From positions 62,001 to 126,000 of the forward strand of contig NZ_JAUYNV010000058.1 of NCBI RefSeq assembly GCF_030698125.1: a stretch of 64,000 bases of DNA. Reading direction: 5' to 3'. Position 1 is the first letter of the stretch, and every line of letters begins with the position of its first letter. The DNA is from Methyloversatilis sp. (lineage in GTDB: Bacteria > Pseudomonadota > Gammaproteobacteria > Burkholderiales > Rhodocyclaceae). This document shows, piece by piece, positions 59,492 to 64,000 of this stretch. A program made the translations under genes and the position numbers. A model generated the notes under the pieces. It saw nothing but the letters and a program-made list of their open reading frames with translations. It searched no databases and was not told the origin of the DNA.

Positions 59492-60513
59492 TTGATCACA
59501 TCAAACTCGACAACTTTGGGCCGCTCTCCAAGATCGATTGGCCAAAACTGGGCAGGATCAACCTGATTATTGGCGGCAACGGCAGCGGCAAAACCTTTCT
59601 GCTCAAGTCCATCTACAGCTGCATGCGCACGCTGGAAGAATACAAGCGAGGTAATGAGCAGCGCTCCGCCTCGGAGATTCTGGCCGACAAGCTGTATTGG
59701 ACGTTCCAGGCCGAGAAGATCGGCGACTTGGTCAGCAAGAGTGCAGATGCCCCCTTGTCGAGCACGCTCACCATCGACAAGCGGGACTTCTCATACAGCT
59801 TCGGCAAGGACACCAGCAGACAGATTACCGGTCTGGAAAACCATGTACCCCCGCGTGAGAGCAACTCGGTCTTTCTGCCCGCCAAAGAAGTGCTGTCGCT
59901 GCACCAGATCATTCTGAAGTCGCGAGAACAAGACAAGGTCTTTGGTTTTGACGACACCTATTTTGATTTGGCAAAAGCGCTGCGCTACATACGTCCCAAT
60001 GGAAAGAAGGGTGGAAAAAACTTCGACGAATTTGCCAAATCACGCGCACAGCTTGAGGACATTCTTGGGGGCGTAATCAAGTACGACGAACCTTCTGGTC
60101 GCTGGCTGTTTGTCGAGGGTCGTCACAAGTTCCCCATCGGGGTTACGGCGGAAGGCATCAAAAAGATCTCCATCCTCGACACCCTGCTGGGCAACCGCTA
60201 TTTGGACACCAACTCGGTGGTGCTGATCGATGAGCCTGAGTCGGCCCTGCACCCCACTGCCATTTCGCATCTGCTGGATATCGTGGCAACGTTGGCAGAT
60301 CGTGGCATCCAGTTTTTCATGGCCAGCCACTCCTACTTTGTCGTCAAGAAGCTATTTCTGATTGCGCAGGAACGCGCTTGGTCGATCCCAGTGATTTCAG
60401 CGACTGATAGCGGCTGGACTTACGACGACCTGATGAAAGGCATGCCGGACAACCCCATCATTGCGGAGTCCATTCGTCTATATCGGCAGGAAGTGGAGTT
60501 GGCGCTCAAATGA
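59488..60513 (+). CDS. AAA/ABC-type ATPase of a two-gene module (possible defence ATPase)
   Basis: 341 residues. Walker A GGNGSGKT (29-36) follows an N-terminal IDHIKLDNFGPLSKIDW, as in the AAA15/OLD-like families. Residues 125-140 carry SVFLPAKEVLSLHQ, typical of that group. Walker B is VVLIDEPESALHP (244-256) and the H-loop is FMASHSYF (277-284); the signature region is TAEGIKKISIL. No C-terminal TOPRIM domain is present, unlike true OLD nucleases. Base composition is visibly lower in GC than the flanking genes. Its stop overlaps the next start (ATGA). Confidence 0.85.
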   Translation: MIDHIKLDNFGPLSKIDWPKLGRINLIIGGNGSGKTFLLKSIYSCMRTLEEYKRGNEQRSASEILADKLYWTFQAEKIGDLVSKSADAPLSSTLTIDKRDFSYSFGKDTSRQITGLENHVPPRESNSVFLPAKEVLSLHQIILKSREQDKVFGFDDTYFDLAKALRYIRPNGKKGGKNFDEFAKSRAQLEDILGGVIKYDEPSGRWLFVEGRHKFPIGVTAEGIKKISILDTLLGNRYLDTNSVVLIDEPESALHPTAISHLLDIVATLADRGIQFFMASHSYFVVKKLFLIAQERAWSIPVISATDSGWTYDDLMKGMPDNPIIAESIRLYRQEVELALK

Positions 60514-61043
60514 CCACGCAAGCCATCATCGAATCGGGGATGACTTTTGGGCCCTTTCCGGCCGGACAGTGCTTTTATATCGAGACAAGCACGTGCTATG
60601 AGAAGATCAAAGAGGGAGTGCAGATGGCCGAATTTCTGTTGCTGCGGCAGCAGGAAAGCGGCCCGACAGTGTGGGTGATAGAAGCCAAGTCCAGCAGCCC
60701 GAGACCCGAGACGCAGCCCAACTTCGACGAGTTCATTGACGAGATTCGCAATAAGCTAACCAATGGCTTTCTCTTGGTGGTAGCAGCACGCCTTCAACGT
60801 CATCCGGACGCAAGGACTGAGCTTTCTCCAGCCTTCCGTGCGCTCAATCTGCAGGAACTGGATTTTCGATTCGTGCTTGTGATCAATGGCCATCAGAAAG
60901 CTTGGCTCGAGCCACTGAAGCGAGCATTGGATCTTGCGTTAAAACCGGTGGTCAGAACGTGGGCGCTTTCGCCAGTGTCAGTCGTTGTAATGAATCACGA
61001 GCTCGCGTTGCAGCAAGGACTTATACAGCCGGTCGCGCCATGA
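60510..61043 (+). CDS. Small protein with a PD-(D/E)xK nuclease-like motif, partner of the ATPase
   Basis: 177 residues. Its first half contains FYIETSTCYEKIKEGVQMAE (23-41) and WVIEAKSSSPRPE (about 55-67). The E-x-K in a strand, with an upstream Glu, resembles the core of PD-(D/E)xK nucleases, and the NFDEFIDEIRNKLTNGFLLV helix-strand follows as in that fold. The last third (FRFVLVINGHQKAWLEPLKR) is variable. It starts inside the ATPase stop, so the two should be made together. Nuclease activity is inferred from the motif only. Confidence 0.65.
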   Translation: MTTQAIIESGMTFGPFPAGQCFYIETSTCYEKIKEGVQMAEFLLLRQQESGPTVWVIEAKSSSPRPETQPNFDEFIDEIRNKLTNGFLLVVAARLQRHPDARTELSPAFRALNLQELDFRFVLVINGHQKAWLEPLKRALDLALKPVVRTWALSPVSVVVMNHELALQQGLIQPVAP

Positions 61044-61221
61044 GGGCGCCATTGCTCAGTCGGTCAGGTGACGGGGCCAGCAGACTCATCGCCCGCTGGA
61101 CGGATACCGAGACGTGCCTGAGAGCATCACGACCGGTAGGTCGTTCTGCGGGAGCGCGTCTTAGCCGCGCTGGCCCGGATTAATCCGCACATCCCGGCCG
61201 CTTCCTTGAAGCAAGCCGTAC

Positions 61222-62277
61222 TCAGGCCACCTGTTCCGCCGCCTCCTCCTTCAGCAGCTTGTCGAGCAGCCACAGCAGCTTGCCCGGGCCGGCGTCGTGC
61301 GCGTAGTCCACGGTGCGGAAGTCCGGCTTTTCCTTGATGCGCTGGTGCTGGCCTTCGAGGATGCGCTTGTCCTCCAGGAAGGCTTCGTTGATCGCTTCGT
61401 ACAGCAGCACGCCCAGGCCCGGCGCGTCGGTCGCCTTGCTGGCACCCCAGGAGTAGTAGTAATCGACCGCGTCGGCGTCGCAGGGCGTGATCGCCTGGCT
61501 GGAGAAGGTGTCCAGCATGAGCTGTCCGTTCGACGGTCCTTCGGCGGCAGCGCCGGCCGCGTTGTTGGCTGCATACACCTGGAAGTGCAGGATGAAGTTG
61601 CAGGGGAAGCTCATCTGCGACAGGAAGTACAGGTCGAACACCATGTCCGGCGGGAACAGGTGCTGCGCGAAGCGCGGCGCGGGCACGCCGCGAAGCCAGA
61701 TTTCGGTGTCCATGCCGCGCGGCTTCAGCGTGTGTTTCGGCCGCGTGCTGGCATAGACCGTGGTGCCGCCGAAGGTCTGGTCGTGCACCCAGGAAATGTG
61801 GGTGAGGTCGGACAGGTTGGCCAGTTCCAGCCGGTAGTTCGTGTTCACCCGGACCTTGGAGGTGCGCAGGTTCCAGTCCGGGTGGCCGGGGCCGACCGCC
61901 TTGCAGATCAGATCGGCGTCGGCCTTGGCCGGATCGCCCATCCACACCCAGATCCAGTTGTCGCGCTCGACCACCGGGAAGGTGCGCACGCAGGCGCGCT
62001 CCGGAATCTGCGTCTGGCCCGGGATTTCGACGCAGCGGCCGTGCGGGCCGAACTTCCAGCCGTGGTACATGCAGCGCAGCGCGTCGCCCTCCTTGCGCCC
62101 GAGCGACAGCGGTGACTGGCGGTGACAGCAGCGGTCTTCCATCGCCACCACGCCGCCATCCGGCCGCCGGTACAGCACCAGCGATTCGCCGGCGATGCGG
62201 CGGGTGATCAGGGCGTCGCGGCCCTGGCTCAGTTCGTGGTCCCAACCGGCGCAGTACCAGCAGTTCTTCAGGAACAT
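61222..62277 (-). CDS. Rieske oxygenase, copy 2 (VanA-like, ring-hydroxylating type)
   Basis: 351 residues from the ATG preceded on its strand by GAGGAGA. The Rieske ligands are [20 protein letters not shown] then MYHGWKFGP (about 49-76). The mononuclear-iron region has [16 protein letters not shown] (Asp and two His). It is diverged from copy 1 at 45860. It is divergently transcribed from a second XylR-type regulator. The reductase partner is probably the VanB-type protein at 54196. Confidence 0.88.
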   Translation of the reverse strand: MFLKNCWYCAGWDHELSQGRDALITRRIAGESLVLYRRPDGGVVAMEDRCCHRQSPLSLGRKEGDALRCMYHGWKFGPHGRCVEIPGQTQIPERACVRTFPVVERDNWIWVWMGDPAKADADLICKAVGPGHPDWNLRTSKVRVNTNYRLELANLSDLTHISWVHDQTFGGTTVYASTRPKHTLKPRGMDTEIWLRGVPAPRFAQHLFPPDMVFDLYFLSQMSFPCNFILHFQVYAANNAAGAAAEGPSNGQLMLDTFSSQAITPCDADAVDYYYSWGASKATDAPGLGVLLYEAINEAFLEDKRILEGQHQRIKEKPDFRTVDYAHDAGPGKLLWLLDKLLKEEAAEQVA

Positions 62278-62357
62278 CGGGGTCTCCTCGTGTCGTTGTC
62301 GGCCAAGCCGCAGGGTGCGGCTTGTTCGAACGGTGAGGCCGCGGCGTGCCGGACGCA

Positions 62358-62395
62358 CCCTCCCGGCGGGAGGGCGGCATACCGTCACGGTATGC
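62358..62395. promoter_or_regulatory. Two inverted repeats between Rieske copy 2 and its regulator
   Basis: CCCTCCC-GGC-GGGAGGG (62358-62374) is followed by GCATACCG-TCA-CGGTATGC (62377-62395). The second has the form of a dimeric activator site and lies 100-120 bases upstream of the oxygenase ATG at 62277. Confidence 0.5.
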
Positions 62396-62414
62396 GGTGG
62401 CGCGGCGCCGGGTA

Positions 62415-62430
62415 TTGGACAGCCGCTTGC
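62415..62430 (+). promoter_or_regulatory. Candidate sigma-54 promoter toward regulator copy 2
   Basis: TTGGACAGCCGCTTGC has GG and GC separated by ten bases and a perfect TTGC -12 element, though the -24 element lacks CACG. The start would be about 50 bases before the ATG at 62492. Confidence 0.35.
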
Positions 62431-62491
62431 GGCACACGCTAAGGTGAGCCGCGAGGAGCAGGACGCGCCACGACGCCCGCGAGGAGCACGC

Positions 62492-64000
62492 ATGCACGAT
62501 GACAACGAGCCGGATCTGCTGGACCGCTTTGCGCTGCGCAACCACCTGCGCTTCTGCACCGATGAAGGACGGATCTGGCTGCAGGAAAACCGCATGCTGC
62601 TGCTGCATGCGCGGGCGCTCGGCGCGCTGCGCCGCGAACTGCTGAATTCGCTGGGGCAGGAGCGCGCGCGTGCGCTGCTGGTGCGCATGGGCTTCGTGTC
62701 CGGTCAACAGGACGCCGAACTGGCCAAGCGCCTGGTCGGCGACGGCGCGCTCGAGGACGTGTTCCTGCTCGGCCCGCAACTGCACCGGCTGGAAGGGCTG
62801 GTGCGGGCGAGCACGCTGCACTCGGAACTGGACCTCAAGCGCGGCCACTTCCACGGCACCTTCCGCTGGGACAATTCATGGGAGGCGGAAGCCCAGCTGC
62901 AGGACTTCGGCCTCGGCGACGAGCCCGCCTGCTGGACCATGATCGGCTACGCCTCCGGCTACGTCACCCAGTTCATGAACCGCTTCGTGGTGTTCCGCGA
63001 AACCCAGTGCGTGAGCCGCGGAGACCCCTGCTGCGTGATCGAGGGCAAGGTGGCGGACGAGTGGGAAGGCGAGGGCGCCGAGGCGCACATCCGCTACTTC
63101 GAGCCGGAGAACATCGTCGGCGAACTGATGGCGCTGCAGGAGCAGGTGTCGCAGCTGCGCGCCTCGCTCGGCGAGCGGCGCGGCAGCGGCAAGCTGATCG
63201 GCGTGTCGCAGGGCTTTCGCGCCGCCTTCGACCTGGTGCGGCAGGCGGCGGACAATCCGATCACCGTGCTGCTGCTCGGCGAGACCGGCGTCGGCAAGGA
63301 AATGTTCGCGCGCTGGCTGCACGACAACGGCCCGCGCCAGTTGAAGCCCTTCGTCGCGGTCAATTGCGCGGCGCTGCCGATCGACCTGATCGAGTCCGAA
63401 CTGTTCGGCGTCGAGCGCGGCGCCTTCACCGGCGCGCAGCAGTCGCGGCCCGGCCGCTTCGAGCGCGCCCACGGCGGCACGCTCTTCCTCGACGAGATCG
63501 GCGACATTTCGCCGGCGGCGCAGGCCAAACTGCTGCGCGTGCTGCAGACCGGCGAGATCGAGCGCCTGGGCGACCACCGCACGCGCACCGTGGACGTGCG
63601 GCTGGTCGCGGCGACCAATGTCGAGCTGCGCCGCGCGGTGAAGGAGGGGCGCTTCCGCGCCGACCTCTACTACCGGCTGAACGCCTATCCGGTTGTCATT
63701 CCGCCGCTGCGCCAGCGGCTGGCCGACATTCCGCTGCTGGTCGAGCGGTTCATCGAGAAGTACGCCGCCCTCTACCAGAAGCGGCTGGCCGGGCTGACCG
63801 ACCGCGCCGTGCAGAGCCTGCAGGCCTACGACTGGCCGGGCAATATCCGCGAACTGGAAAACATGATCGAGCGCGGCGTGCTGCTGGTGCCGCAGGGCGG
63901 CTTCATCGAGGTGAATCACCTGTTCGCCGGCATCGAGCCGGCGGACGAGACGGGCGAGGCCATCGACGCTTCCGGCAGCCTGTGTGCGCCGGGCAGCGAC
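62492..64000 (+). CDS. XylR/DmpR-type sigma-54-dependent regulator, copy 2 (runs off the window)
   Basis: At least 503 residues, open to the window edge, from ATG 62492 after GAGGAGCACGC. XylR_N at about 15-125, V4R with [20 protein letters not shown] and a [13 protein letters not shown] cysteine set at about 145-190, then AAA+ with [17 protein letters not shown], the GAFTGA loop ([12 protein letters not shown]) and Walker [11 protein letters not shown]. The C-terminal helix-turn-helix should lie beyond the edge. It is divergent from Rieske copy 2 and is a paralogue of the regulator at 47138. Confidence 0.9.
   Translation, partial: MHDDNEPDLLDRFALRNHLRFCTDEGRIWLQENRMLLLHARALGALRRELLNSLGQERARALLVRMGFVSGQQDAELAKRLVGDGALEDVFLLGPQLHRLEGLVRASTLHSELDLKRGHFHGTFRWDNSWEAEAQLQDFGLGDEPACWTMIGYASGYVTQFMNRFVVFRETQCVSRGDPCCVIEGKVADEWEGEGAEAHIRYFEPENIVGELMALQEQVSQLRASLGERRGSGKLIGVSQGFRAAFDLVRQAADNPITVLLLGETGVGKEMFARWLHDNGPRQLKPFVAVNCAALPIDLIESELFGVERGAFTGAQQSRPGRFERAHGGTLFLDEIGDISPAAQAKLLRVLQTGEIERLGDHRTRTVDVRLVAATNVELRRAVKEGRFRADLYYRLNAYPVVIPPLRQRLADIPLLVERFIEKYAALYQKRLAGLTDRAVQSLQAYDWPGNIRELENMIERGVLLVPQGGFIEVNHLFAGIEPADETGEAIDASGSLCAPGSD

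Noticed and set aside
59488-60513. Calling the ATPase an OLD nuclease
   Set aside because: No C-terminal TOPRIM motifs; the frame ends shortly after the H-loop and the putative nuclease motif is in the next gene.

Overview
The window is a high-GC chromosomal segment that reads as a betaproteobacterium, most likely of the Rhodocyclales and possibly a Methyloversatilis-like facultative methylotroph. This placement is inference from gene content: a complete pqqABCDE operon, a urease operon, three PEP-CTERM (exosortase-sorted) proteins, the Gcr-type membrane protein family, HD-GYP proteins, and XylR/DmpR-type sigma-54 regulators beside Rieske oxygenases. No rRNA or species marker is present.

Layout. 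1-4965: the tail of an unknown gene, a MocA-like nucleotidyltransferase, two paralogous 375-aa GAF/HD-GYP signalling proteins, a small secreted protein and a trypsin-like periplasmic protease; a remnant of the protease tail also lies between the two HD-GYP genes, suggesting a segmental duplication. 5071-12201: a urease operon ureD-A-x-B-y-C-[DUF3800]-E-F-G, interrupted by REP-like repeats and by a foreign-looking DUF3800 gene between ureC and ureE. 12305-24985: trkA-trkH potassium uptake, hemE, priA (with DnaA-box matches between hemE and priA), a Gcr-family membrane protein, a three-gene MacAB-like ABC efflux set and a TlpA-like thioredoxin. 25043-30029: a DUF4197 protein, a small secretin-related protein, then pqqA-B-C-D-E with a hairpin after pqqA that could act as an attenuator. 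30150-41157: two PEP-CTERM proteins, a TonB-dependent receptor, tex, a CHRD/PEP-CTERM protein, rep helicase and a diheme cytochrome c. 41347-45900: tRNA-Arg(CCG), a hypothetical exported protein, a porin and a decayed stretch with three pseudogene remnants and repeats.

45860-64000 is an aromatic-degradation island. It holds two VanA-like Rieske oxygenases, each divergent from its own XylR/DmpR-type regulator, and an operon of XylT-like ferredoxin, acylating acetaldehyde dehydrogenase, 4-hydroxy-2-oxovalerate aldolase, catechol 2,3-dioxygenase, degenerate SDR, tautomerase-like protein, GlcG/HbpS-like protein and VanB-type reductase. A LysR regulator and a MalT-like LuxR regulator follow. The likely logic is that the Rieske oxygenases plus the reductase convert a substituted aromatic to a catechol, the extradiol dioxygenase opens the ring, and the aldolase/dehydrogenase pair yields pyruvate and acetyl-CoA. 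The semialdehyde hydrolase or dehydrogenase and the dienoate hydratase expected between these steps are not in the window.

Inserted between the MalT-like regulator and the second Rieske oxygenase is a visibly lower-GC, translationally coupled set: a 33-codon ORF, an AAA/ABC-type ATPase and a small protein with an E-x-K nuclease-like motif. It is the best candidate here for an undescribed, possibly anti-phage, system.
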